From Crocinitomicaceae bacterium (GTDB lineage: Bacteria; Bacteroidota; Bacteroidia; Flavobacteriales_D; Crocinitomicaceae), in NCBI GenBank assembly GCA_027084145.1, contig JALWLM010000167.1, forward strand, positions 1-21,815: DNA of 21,815 bases, read 5' to 3'. The position numbers and the translations under genes are program-made. Below the pieces are notes generated by a model. That model ran no database searches, had not been told where the DNA came from, and saw only the letters and a program-made list of their open reading frames with translations. Positions 14,339 through 21,595 of the stretch are shown here, one piece after another; position 1 is the stretch's first letter; every line of letters starts with the position of its first letter.

Positions 14339-14630
14339 AAGAAAAGATATAATGCTTGATGAAAATCAAGACTTGTTAATAAGAAATGGTGACTTTGTAA
14401 TTAGTGAAAGCGATGAACAACACATTCATACTATTATGCACGCTAATAAGGGTGATTTTAAACAGCACCCTGCTATTGGTGTTGCTATTACCTCTTTACT
14501 TAATTCTACTTTTAAAGCTAGGGACATTAAAAGGGCAATTAAGGTCGAATTAGAAAGAGATGGATACAGTGATGTAGATATCGATTTAAACATGAACTTA
14601 AAAACATTAAACATAAATGTCTCAAATTAA
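14331..14630 (+). CDS. Baseplate wedge protein (T4 gp25 / Mu gp46-like)
   Basis: A 99-residue protein with the small gp25/gpW fold: MLDENQDLLIRNGDFVISES, QHIHTIMHANKGDFKQHPAIGVAI and IKRAIKVELERDGYSDVDID. The Gly-Asp-Phe and 'P..G..i...L' elements match Mu gp46-type baseplate proteins. It overlaps the spike gene by 8 bp and the LysM gene by 14 bp. Members form the inner baseplate ring on which the sheath docks. Confidence 0.8.
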   Translation: MAKRKDIMLDENQDLLIRNGDFVISESDEQHIHTIMHANKGDFKQHPAIGVAITSLLNSTFKARDIKRAIKVELERDGYSDVDIDLNMNLKTLNINVSN

Positions 14631-14859
14631 AGAAATAACAGTTGTTAGTGGCCAGAACATATACGATATAGCCCTACAATATTATGGGGACATCTCTATG
14701 ATTTGGAAGATCATAGAAGATAATGATCTAAGTAATGGTATCGATACGGTTCTGTCTTCCGGGCAAAAGTTATTTATTGATGATTTAAAGGTTGTTAATA
14801 ATGATTTAAAAGGGTATTTAACAATTACGGGAATTGCAACTGAACCAAATAATATATAG
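14617..14859 (+). CDS. LysM-domain baseplate/tail protein (P2 gpX-like)
   Basis: An 80-residue protein that is little more than one LysM module: TVVSGQNIYDIALQYYGDIS, MIWKIIEDNDL and LSSGQKLFIDD. In myophages such small LysM proteins glue hub and wedges together within the baseplate. There is no catalytic domain, so it is not a lysin. It overlaps the wedge gene by 14 bp and is followed 3 bp later by the next gene. Confidence 0.8.
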   Translation: MSQIKEITVVSGQNIYDIALQYYGDISMIWKIIEDNDLSNGIDTVLSSGQKLFIDDLKVVNNDLKGYLTITGIATEPNNI

Positions 14860-14862
14860 AAC

Positions 14863-15240
14863 ATGAAAACAATATTTAAAGGGTCTGATATTAAGTTACA
14901 ATTACTCATCACAGATGATAATTTTAATGCTATTGACATAAACAATGCTTCAAGGTTAAATGTTTATTTGATTCAAAATGAATCGGTGGTATCAAAGTAT
15001 TCTACTAATGACAAACTAGACGGATATGGCAAAATAAAGATAGAGAAAGATCATGTTGGACTAGTAACAATACCAATATCTTCTACAGAAACATCATCAA
15101 TGGATGAGGGAGATGTCTATGCTGAATTACATTTGACTCAAAGCGATGAAGATTTCACTGACAAAAACAATAAGTCGATTAAATCGGAAATATTAGTATT
15201 TAAAGTTAAAAAAAGTATAGCTAATGAAGGTGGTAAGTAA
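14863..15240 (+). CDS. Baseplate-associated phage protein of unknown family
   Basis: A 125-residue protein with alternating beta strands: IFKGSDIKLQLLITDDNFNA, SRLNVYLIQNESVVSKYS, VGLVTIPISSTETSSMDEGD and VYAELHLTQSDEDF. The pattern is like the immunoglobulin-type N-terminal domain of baseplate upper proteins (BppU) of siphophages, but I do not claim homology. Its position between LysM and the J-like protein supports a structural role at the baseplate. A small overlapping reading frame starts near its end. Confidence 0.6.
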   Translation: MKTIFKGSDIKLQLLITDDNFNAIDINNASRLNVYLIQNESVVSKYSTNDKLDGYGKIKIEKDHVGLVTIPISSTETSSMDEGDVYAELHLTQSDEDFTDKNNKSIKSEILVFKVKKSIANEGGK

Positions 15241-15328
15241 TATTAAGAATATTCATGTAGTTGTTTATTCAGTAAAAGATACGCTAACGACAAATAACAA
15301 CAATCAATCTAAAGATAAGGGCAGATGA
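15224..15328 (+). CDS. Small overlapping ORF, 34 residues
   Basis: An ATG at 15224, inside the end of the previous gene, opens MKVVSNIKNIHVVVYSVKDT and ends KDKGR at a TGA that overlaps the start of the J-like gene in ATGA. It fills the whole 84-bp gap between the two genes. Such end-to-start overlaps are the rule in this operon, which argues that the frame is translated, either to make a small protein or to couple translation of the J-like gene. No family is recognisable. Confidence 0.45.
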   Translation: MKVVSNIKNIHVVVYSVKDTLTTNNNNQSKDKGR

Positions 15329-16191
15329 AGACTATACAGCAATTTTATGATGAGTTAATTCAAGAAAAGCAGAACTTCAGCTCGCTTAACGGTTTAACTC
15401 CTATTTCTGATACTAATCAACAATTTTTAAATGACTTAACCTCCAATAGTCGTGTTGCTGTATGGCGATTCATGTTATGGATTGTAGCTTTTGCATCTTG
15501 GATTAATTATAGTCTTTTCCAAACGCATAAAGAAGAAATCGAAAAAATAGCATCAGAAGCAATTCCCGGAACTGCTAAATGGTTAAGAAAAGAAGTGTTT
15601 AAATTTCAACTTGGTTATGCTTTGCAATGGATTGACAATAAGTATTCATATCCAACTATTGACCCTTCCGCAAGAATAATTAAATATTGTGCGGTTGTAG
15701 AAACAGGAGGAAGTGTAAGGGTAAAAGTTGCAAAATTAAATTCATCTAATCAACCTGCTCCACTAAGCGGAACAGAACTATTAGCACTTAAAGATTATAT
15801 TAATGAAATAAAGTTCGCAGGAACAGTTACTAATGTAACCACAGGGAATGCGGACCTATTAAAGTTACAATTAAAGATCTATTATGATCCACAAGTCTTA
15901 GATGCTGCTGGTGTTTTGTTGTCCGATGGTGTGACTAAGCCAGTAGAGGTTGCGGTTAACAATTATATTAAGAACTTATCATTTAATGGCATCCTATATG
16001 TAAATCAACTGATTGACGCTATACAAATGGCTCAAGGTGTAGATCAGCCGTACATAACTCTAATTGAGGCAAAATACGGAGGTTTTCCCTATCAATCGGT
16101 TATAGAGAAGTATCAAGCTGATGCAGGTTATTTAATTATTGATCCTAACTTCCCATTATCTAACAATATTACTTACATCCCTAATGTTTAA
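15325..16191 (+). CDS. Baseplate wedge J-like protein (Mu gp47-like)
   Basis: A 288-residue protein with the Baseplate_J arrangement. An N-terminal helical region containing WRFMLWIVAFASWINYSLFQ is followed by helices with GTAKWLRKEVFKFQLGY. A central alpha/beta domain contains VRVKVAKLNSSNQPAPLSGT and ELLALKDYINEI, and a C-terminal ring domain contains VAVNNYIKNLSFNGILYVNQ and LIDAIQMAQGVDQPYI. It forms the outer wedge that carries fibres. The ATG is preceded by GGGCAG and lies in an ATGA overlap with the small ORF. It overlaps the next gene by 8 bp. Confidence 0.8.
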   Translation: MKTIQQFYDELIQEKQNFSSLNGLTPISDTNQQFLNDLTSNSRVAVWRFMLWIVAFASWINYSLFQTHKEEIEKIASEAIPGTAKWLRKEVFKFQLGYALQWIDNKYSYPTIDPSARIIKYCAVVETGGSVRVKVAKLNSSNQPAPLSGTELLALKDYINEIKFAGTVTNVTTGNADLLKLQLKIYYDPQVLDAAGVLLSDGVTKPVEVAVNNYIKNLSFNGILYVNQLIDAIQMAQGVDQPYITLIEAKYGGFPYQSVIEKYQADAGYLIIDPNFPLSNNITYIPNV

Positions 16192-16660
16192 TTTAGACAC
16201 GAACATACTATCTAATAGAAACATTCCTAATCAATGGAGAAAACCTAAATTTAAGGATTGGATTAAGGTTTTCTTGTCTGGAATAAAATCTATTCATTTG
16301 GAGTTCTTGTCGTTTAGAGACGATACAACATATTGGTTATATTTTAACGGTCAGATAATATATCTTGAACATGTATTAGACGATCAGTTTGATCCTATAA
16401 ATAGAGGCATATACATTGAGAATACAGCAGATGTACAATACTACTATCTATACAACAATATAGAGCAACAACCTGTTTATCTCAATAACGCATCTGAAAA
16501 TGCATCTGCAGACTATTTATTAAATGAATCGGAATACAATAACGTTTACACATTTATTGTTTGGGTGCCGTCATCGGTTCAATTCGATGAGTTTAAAATG
16601 AGGGCAATTATAGATAGGTATAGATTAGCAGGGAAAACATATACAATTCAAACGTATTAA
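16184..16660 (+). CDS. Tail protein in the gpI / Mu gp48 position
   Basis: A 158-residue protein, MFNLDTNILSNRNIPNQWRK at the start. The frame is open upstream to 16139, but the ATG at 16184 gives the 8-bp overlap typical of this operon and avoids a 53-bp overlap. The middle section contains YWLYFNGQIIYLEHVLDDQF and DPINRGIYIENTA. I infer that it links the baseplate wedge with the fibre because it stands between the J-like and fibre genes, where P2 gpI/Mu gp48 stand. Sequence similarity to those is not visible to me. Confidence 0.7.
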   Translation: MFNLDTNILSNRNIPNQWRKPKFKDWIKVFLSGIKSIHLEFLSFRDDTTYWLYFNGQIIYLEHVLDDQFDPINRGIYIENTADVQYYYLYNNIEQQPVYLNNASENASADYLLNESEYNNVYTFIVWVPSSVQFDEFKMRAIIDRYRLAGKTYTIQTY

Positions 16661-16672
16661 AAAAATGAAAAA

Positions 16673-17482
16673 ATGAAAAAATTAATTACAAACATCAACG
16701 GAGGCTTCCCATTCGTTTTAGACGATATAAGATGGATGGATGAAGGGCACATTGAAAGATTTAAAGCAATATTAGATGCTTTTGGTTTAACCGGTCAAGA
16801 CTTTATTATATCAGGATGTCAGGTCACTTCTACTTCTACAGACTATCAAATATCTGATGGATATGTTTATATTAATGGAGATATAAGAAAAGTTGTTTCA
16901 CACACTATCCAAAAGATCCCTCCTGCAGGGAATGGTCATTTTTGGACAACTTATGAAAATTATGATCCTTCAGGAAATAAAACATTTGAGGACGGAAGTA
17001 CCCATGACACATATAAGAACTTATTTGCTAAGGTCATCATTCAGCCTAATAATATTGGTGGTCTTGACTTATTTGATCCAAATCTAATAGATAGAGTTTC
17101 AAATTATGTGAAAGGACAACTTTCATCAACATTGGAGGCACCACGTGAAGTTGGTTCACCGGGACAGCCTCCATTTATCTTTGGTTGGCAACATCAACCG
17201 GGTTTCGAGAAAGTATCTTTTTATAAGGATTTTCAAGCCACAGTAATATTGCAAGGAAAGGCGTTTAGAAACTTTGGAACTAACAACACTATCTTTATAT
17301 TGCCAGCAGGATATAGACCAGCAAACACACGTTTATTCACGACTACAGGAGAGACAATCTTTGGAACACAAGTTCTTATTAGAATAACTATTTCATCAAC
17401 AGGAAGTGTTGTCGTTTCCAATTTAAGTGATAATAATTCCTTAAGAGCCGTTTCTCTTGACTGTGTTCGATTTAGAGTCTAA
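16673..17482 (+). CDS. Tail fibre / receptor-binding-like protein
   Basis: A 269-residue protein with a conserved-looking baseplate-binding head (GGFPFVLDDIRWMDEGHIER, then FKAILDAFGL), a Gly/Ser/Thr-rich middle (ISGCQVTSTSTDYQISDGYV), and a beta-rich tip containing FRNFGTNNTIFILPAGYRPA. The tip includes an 'LPAGYRP' turn that is common in phage tail fibre tips. It should bind the host surface. It is the last structural gene before the methyltransferase, as expected of fibres. No chaperone or alternative fibre cassette is visible. Two possible ATGs occur seven bases apart (16666 and 16673); the second is in frame. Confidence 0.72.
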   Translation: MKKLITNINGGFPFVLDDIRWMDEGHIERFKAILDAFGLTGQDFIISGCQVTSTSTDYQISDGYVYINGDIRKVVSHTIQKIPPAGNGHFWTTYENYDPSGNKTFEDGSTHDTYKNLFAKVIIQPNNIGGLDLFDPNLIDRVSNYVKGQLSSTLEAPREVGSPGQPPFIFGWQHQPGFEKVSFYKDFQATVILQGKAFRNFGTNNTIFILPAGYRPANTRLFTTTGETIFGTQVLIRITISSTGSVVVSNLSDNNSLRAVSLDCVRFRV

Positions 17483-17491
17483 CTTCGAAAG

Positions 17492-18307
17492 ATGTTTAAC
17501 TCTAAATCTATTTCAAGTATGAAAACACCTATTTCTTATTATGGCGGCAAGCAAATGATGTTAAAAGAGATCTTGCCGCTAATTCCTACTCACGACATGT
17601 ATGTAGAGCCGTTCTTTGGAGGAGGAGCTGTGTTTTGGGCTAAAGAACCTGTGAAAACAGAAGTTATTAATGATGTCAACGGTAATATTGTTAACTTTTA
17701 TAAGGTTCTTAAGCATTCTTACTTTGATTTGGCTAAAAAAATCAATGAGACTCTTCTAAGTAGAGATATCTATAAAAAAGCACTAATCATATACGATATG
17801 CCGTGGTTGTTTGATGATGACCCTGTTGTTAGAGCTTGGGCGTTTTATGTGGTTACAAATCAGGGGTTTTCTTGTAAGATTGGTACTTGGGGATATGACA
17901 AGAACAAGAGAGCATACACATTTCAAAACAAAGTGGATACATTTAGTGAAGATCTAAGCAAGAGACTGAAGTACGTTCAAATCGAAAATAATGAAGCACA
18001 CAAAGTAATGTTATCAAGAGATAAGGAGACAGCATTTCATTATATAGACCCTCCTTATATTGATTCTAATCAGGGACATTATGGTGGTTATACACATGAG
18101 CATTATAAGCGAGATCTTGATGCAATATCTCAATTAAAAGGTAAATTCTTGTTGAGTAGTTATGATAGTGATATTCTTCAAGATTATATAAAGAAACATG
18201 GATGGTATGTGAAGTACATTGATAAGCCATTGTGTGCATCCAATGGCAATAAGATTAAGACAAGAAAAAGAAAGATTGAAGTGTTAACAGCTAACTACCC
18301 CATTTAA
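17492..18307 (+). CDS. D12-class DNA adenine (N6) methyltransferase
   Basis: A 271-residue methyltransferase of the Dam/D12 class. It shows ISYYGGKQMML (residues 14-24), the AdoMet-binding YVEPFFGGGAVFW (37-49), DPPY at 186-189 as catalytic motif IV, and LLSSYDSD near 230. All key motifs are intact. It would methylate adenine in a short target, probably protecting phage DNA from host restriction; the target cannot be read from the sequence. No restriction endonuclease is adjacent. It is the last gene before the phage right end, where Mu keeps mom. An ATG at 17519 (MKTPISYY) is an alternative start that fits the family length better. Confidence 0.9.
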   Translation: MFNSKSISSMKTPISYYGGKQMMLKEILPLIPTHDMYVEPFFGGGAVFWAKEPVKTEVINDVNGNIVNFYKVLKHSYFDLAKKINETLLSRDIYKKALIIYDMPWLFDDDPVVRAWAFYVVTNQGFSCKIGTWGYDKNKRAYTFQNKVDTFSEDLSKRLKYVQIENNEAHKVMLSRDKETAFHYIDPPYIDSNQGHYGGYTHEHYKRDLDAISQLKGKFLLSSYDSDILQDYIKKHGWYVKYIDKPLCASNGNKIKTRKRKIEVLTANYPI

Positions 18308-18337
18308 AGCCTTTTTAATACACTTTTAAAATTGATT

Positions 18338-18367
18338 AACCCGGTAATATTTACCGGGTTTTTGTTT
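18338..18367 (+). terminator. Rho-independent terminator of the rightward operon
   Basis: AACCCGGTAA (18338-18347) and TTACCGGGTT (18351-18360) form a perfect 10-bp stem with a 3-base loop, followed by TTTTGTTTT. It ends transcription after the methyltransferase gene. Confidence 0.9.
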
Positions 18368-18396
18368 TAATTTATACTTTTGTGTGTGGAAAAAAA

Positions 18397-18465
18397 TGCA
18401 CGATTCGTTTTTCAAATCTGCACAATTCGTTTTTCCGAATATATAATGCACAATGAACTGATGCA
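18397..18465 (+). repeat. Direct repeats at the presumed phage right end (transposase-binding sites?)
   Basis: TGCACGATTCGTTTTTC (18397-18413) and TGCACAATTCGTTTTTC (18419-18435) differ at one base and are exactly 22 bp apart; a third partial copy, TGCACAAT, starts at 18447 and TGCA recurs at 18462. Paired sites 22 bp apart near the terminus are how MuA-binding sites R1 and R2 are arranged in Mu. The prophage edge would then lie shortly to the right, for instance at the CA of 18464-18465, since Mu-like ends read TG...CA. The boundary itself cannot be fixed from one end. Confidence 0.5.
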
Positions 18466-18574
18466 AGTTTTTTTAAACTCGTTTTGTCTCAATTTCTATT
18501 ATATTTTTTTAAACATTTAATTTCTTTTGTAAAGTTTTATCTATTTTATTGATAAATGAGTTGTTCATCAAGAT
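18466..18574. other. AT-rich spacer, probable phage-host junction region
   Basis: About 110 bp of T-rich DNA between the end repeats and the IS remnant. No convincing reading frame, repeat or RNA is visible. Confidence 0.4.
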
Positions 18575-18959
18575 ACATCGTTTACACAAGTTAAAGATTA
18601 GACTTTACACTAAATTAGTTTCTAACCTTGTTGATGTTTCTTTATTTCTGAACTCTTTTTCATTAAAGTATCCTAAAAATACATTATTTATAATAAACTC
18701 TCCAAATTCCATTACCAATTTCATCAATTCCCTGAAAGTTCCCGCAAACCTTCATAACCCTCTTTTTCAAATCTAGCAATGAGTTTGTAAGCTGTTGGGC
18801 GAGATATTTCAAACACTTTACATAATTCTGTGATGGTATATTTTCCCGTCCGTTATTCACAAATAAATTCAATCTTTTGTTCCATAACTGTCGTTTCTTT
18901 CCAAGGCATAATAATTCGATTTTTTAATCAAATTATACCTAAAAAAGTGTAAACGATGT
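18575..18959 (-). mobile_element. Internally deleted IS481-family element (MITE-like remnant)
   Basis: ACATCGTTTACAC (18575-18587) and its exact inverse GTGTAAACGATGT (18947-18959) bracket 385 bp. Between them on the minus strand are the first and the last parts of an IS481-like transposase, with the catalytic middle missing. Intact relatives are about 1 kb. Outside the 13-bp perfect match the ends differ, so the true termini may extend a few bases further. No target duplication is evident to me. Confidence 0.75.
18605..18909 (-). pseudogene. IS481-family transposase remnant
   Basis: From the ATG at 18909 the frame reads MPWKETTVMEQKIEFICE, a stop at codon 19, then RTGKYTITELCKVFEISRPT and AYKLIARFEKEGYEGLREL, a typical IS481 N-terminus with its helix-turn-helix. 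A stop follows at 18724. In a second frame the sequence passes directly into the family C-terminus (GIDEIGNGIWRVYYK), and in a third into VFLGYFNEKEFRNKE, ending at 18605. The DDE catalytic domain is deleted, and the copy has a nonsense codon and frameshifts, so it is dead but could be moved in trans by a full element. Confidence 0.8.
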
Positions 18960-19201
18960 TTGTTTAACGTACCCGTATTGGCCCAAAGGTCTGGCTATGT
19001 GGAAAACCAATCGGGGGGGGTAATATAGCCATTGTTGGTCAGTGCTGTGTCATTCATATATTGTCTTTGTCCACTGATTTTGCCTTTTCTTTTTCTCTCG
19101 TGAGTGACTGCATTTTTAAAAATTTCTTTTTTGTTTTGCGTTGGGTTTGCAAGCTCTTTTTGCAGCTTTGGTAGTGTGAAGGATTTGAAGGAGTGACAAT
19201 T
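18960..19201. other. Intergenic stretch with no gene recognised
   Basis: Holds an 8-base G run (about 19012-19019) and, on the minus strand, an open stretch of about 66 codons between stops without a good start or family likeness (for example LPKLQKELANPTQNKKE). GCAAGCTCTTTTTGC at about 19149-19163 has short inverted ends. I see no gene or RNA I could support. Confidence 0.4.
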
Positions 19202-20479
19202 TTATTGAACTATTATTTTATTGCCGTAAAACTTTTTCCCATTGCTTAATATAATTGTATAAAGTCCTTTAGCTTCTTTTTCTAAGTTTATACTGACCTT
19301 TTCAGAGTGTTTGTCAATATAATGCTGCTGAATTAGTCTGCCTGAACTGTTATAAAGATAAAGTGTCAAATATTTTTCTGTAAGGAAGTTCGAAGGAATT
19401 TTAATATTACAAATCCTTGTAACAGGATTTGGGAAAACCGACAACGTATTCGGTGTAAAAGGTATTTCGTTTATCCACACAATACCTCCATTTGTTGTTT
19501 TCAAAAGTGTTTGTCCAGATAAAATAAAGCCGACCGAATCATTTACAAAAAAAACTTTGTTTAGTGTTGTATTTATAGGACTATTTTGTTGTTGCCAGGA
19601 TAAGCCATAGTTTGAAGTTTTAAGTATCAGACCAGAGTCACCAACAACATAACCCGTAGAATCATTTACAAAAAAAACCGAATTGAGTTTTAAGTTGAAA
19701 CCAGTGTTTAATATGTTCCATGTGTCACCCAAATCATTTGAATTTAATACAATCCCTGAATCTCCTACAACATATCCGAAGTTTATTGACGGGAAATATA
19801 AATCACTAAATTTTTGATTTTGGTCTTGATAAACTACACTGTACCCTGAAGAAGGTGTATATTTTAATATTACCGTGTTATACCCTGTGGAGGGAGATGA
19901 TAAACTCAATAGAATACCAACGGTGTCTTTTGGATAATAAATTTTACTTGGCTTATATGTCAAAAATGTATCTGTTCGGACTTCAATGTTGTTTTCAAAA
20001 TATCGCTGAATAACCCTATTAGAAGCATCAAGGTATAGAATTTTATAGTTACTTGAATCATGAGCGAAAAAGTCACGATAATATCCAATGGTATTAGGCA
20101 AGGATTGCCATCCGCTTCCCTCTTGTTTCCAGTTTATCCTTAATATGCCCTGAAAATTCCATAAATAGTAAATGAATGGTTTGAAATATTTAACCGAATA
20201 TGACGAAATTCCAATATTGCTATTTGTATAATCTGTTGTCCAAGAAGCATAATCATCAGTAGTTTTCTTTAAAAAAATATCATTGGGGCTACTTGGAGAA
20301 GGAGCATAAACGGTATAACAAAAAAATCCCGTATCACTACTTGTGAATACAGCATCTGCAAAAGAACTTGTCCATGGAGGAGTAACTGAAATATTAAAAT
20401 AATAATGATTGTTCCACTGCGAATAACCTATGAGTGAAAGGGAAAATGAGAAAATCAATAAAACGAGTATTCTTTTCAT
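19202..20479 (-). CDS. Secreted YCF48/BNR-repeat protein with type IX secretion sorting domain
   Basis: A 425-residue host protein. A clear signal peptide (MKRILVLLIFSFSLSLIGYSQ) leads to a beta-rich body. Between about 230 and 340 it has repeated blades: GYVVGDSGIVLNSNDLGDTW, GYVVGDSGLILKTSNYGLSW and a third, LLKTTNGGIVW. These are the 'GDSG.i..t.dgG.tW' pattern of YCF48/BNR-type beta-propellers. The last about 78 residues are a type A T9SS C-terminal domain: LSVFPNPVTRICNIKIPS, LTLYLYNSSGRLIQQ, then GLYTIILSNGKKFYGNKIIV. The protein should be exported by Sec, passed through the type IX system and cleaved at the cell surface. Its ligand is unknown. It marks the flank as Bacteroidota chromosome. 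Confidence 0.85.
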   Translation of the reverse strand: MKRILVLLIFSFSLSLIGYSQWNNHYYFNISVTPPWTSSFADAVFTSSDTGFFCYTVYAPSPSSPNDIFLKKTTDDYASWTTDYTNSNIGISSYSVKYFKPFIYYLWNFQGILRINWKQEGSGWQSLPNTIGYYRDFFAHDSSNYKILYLDASNRVIQRYFENNIEVRTDTFLTYKPSKIYYPKDTVGILLSLSSPSTGYNTVILKYTPSSGYSVVYQDQNQKFSDLYFPSINFGYVVGDSGIVLNSNDLGDTWNILNTGFNLKLNSVFFVNDSTGYVVGDSGLILKTSNYGLSWQQQNSPINTTLNKVFFVNDSVGFILSGQTLLKTTNGGIVWINEIPFTPNTLSVFPNPVTRICNIKIPSNFLTEKYLTLYLYNSSGRLIQQHYIDKHSEKVSINLEKEAKGLYTIILSNGKKFYGNKIIVQ

Positions 20480-20610
20480 GACTATAAGTTTTTTTGTTGT
20501 GCGAAGAAAAATTTAGCTTTTTGATCTTGCCTATCTGTTGGTCATTAAAGTAAGCACCAAACATGAATTTTAGCAATTGTTAACGGTTTTTCAAATAACC
20601 TTTAATTCAC

Positions 20611-21444
20611 TTATTCTATGTTTTTCCTTAAAAGGTGTTTTAGTTTCATCCAAATATTTTTTTTATAGTATTCATTACCTTTAATATCCACATAAAACCA
20701 AAAAGAATTATCAATATATGCTTTTGTAACAGAATAATCTGTAAAATCATTGAGCTTTTCATATTTAGGATAAATAACAACACTGCCGTCAGAACTTACA
20801 AAACCATATTTATTATCATTAATTATTGTAAAACAATTTGAGTGATATTGTTTTTTTACTTTTTCAAACTGGTAATTTATTATTAGGTTTACAGTAGAAT
20901 CTTCTCTAACGGCAAATCCCCATAATGAATCATTTCTTACTGCAAACAGGCAGTTTTCATTGTTCATAAAATTGGTCCAAATTGCCGGAAGGGTATCATA
21001 CGTAACACCCTTGTCATCATAATAATCTAATACTAAACCTATTTTGTTATTTCGGGAATAGGTAAAATGAATACATATTTGTTTGCCTTTTGTACCACAA
21101 CCTGAATAAGTGATACATTTAACAGGTTCTAATTTGTTATTAACACAATAAGAAGAATCTTTTATTTTGACATGATAAGTTCCATATCTATATTTTCCTA
21201 TAAAATCATATCTAAAAGGGGTAAGGAATTTACCTTGATTATTGATGAACGCATATTTTTTTTTCTTTTTCACCCAACTTATATTTCCATAAAAAAAACC
21301 AACAGCTTCATATTTCGGTTTAAGGATAACTTCAAGAGAACGATTGGCATATCCCCATTTATTACCTTTTCTATAGGGAATTAATGTTTGGGATTGAATT
21401 ATACTGCATAAAAATAAAAAAAGTATAAGTATAGAATTTCTCAT
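20611..21444 (-). CDS. Secreted WG-repeat protein
   Basis: A 277-residue host protein with a signal peptide (MRNSILILFLFLCSIIQSQT). At least three WG-type repeats follow: YRKGNKWGYANRSLEVILKP/KYEAV, NDSLWGFAVREDSTVNLIIN, and INDNKYGFVSSDGSVVIYPK/YEKL; the block YAFINNQGKFLTPFRYDFIG is a more divergent unit. WG repeats are frequent in exported or periplasmic Bacteroidota proteins of unknown function and are thought to mediate binding. There is no sorting domain, so it probably stays in the periplasm or is surface-exposed by another route. The start at the signal-peptide Met is natural. It stands 131 bp upstream of the BNR gene in the same direction. Confidence 0.8.
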   Translation of the reverse strand: MRNSILILFLFLCSIIQSQTLIPYRKGNKWGYANRSLEVILKPKYEAVGFFYGNISWVKKKKKYAFINNQGKFLTPFRYDFIGKYRYGTYHVKIKDSSYCVNNKLEPVKCITYSGCGTKGKQICIHFTYSRNNKIGLVLDYYDDKGVTYDTLPAIWTNFMNNENCLFAVRNDSLWGFAVREDSTVNLIINYQFEKVKKQYHSNCFTIINDNKYGFVSSDGSVVIYPKYEKLNDFTDYSVTKAYIDNSFWFYVDIKGNEYYKKNIWMKLKHLLRKNIE

Positions 21445-21595
21445 AATTTTGTTCTATTCCATGAGTCTTTAAGGTACAAAAAATATTTCATTCTTACCGT
21501 TGCCATCTGTGACTTTATTCAATGACGGCTAACAGGTAGGTTGTGTTTACTTAGACTCTGTTATGAGTTTTAATAACTATCTATATCTTTTTCTT

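Noticed and set aside
14617..14859. LysM protein as an endolysin
   Set aside because: Only the LysM module is present, with no hydrolase domain; size and place fit a P2 gpX-like tail protein.
18549..18776. A 75-codon + strand ORF
   Set aside because: It runs antisense through the IS481 remnant and has no family likeness; the minus-strand transposase fragments explain the sequence.
19012..19019. Run of eight G residues as a possible phase-variation tract
   Set aside because: It is not inside or just before any supported gene, and homopolymers of this kind are also frequent sequencing errors.
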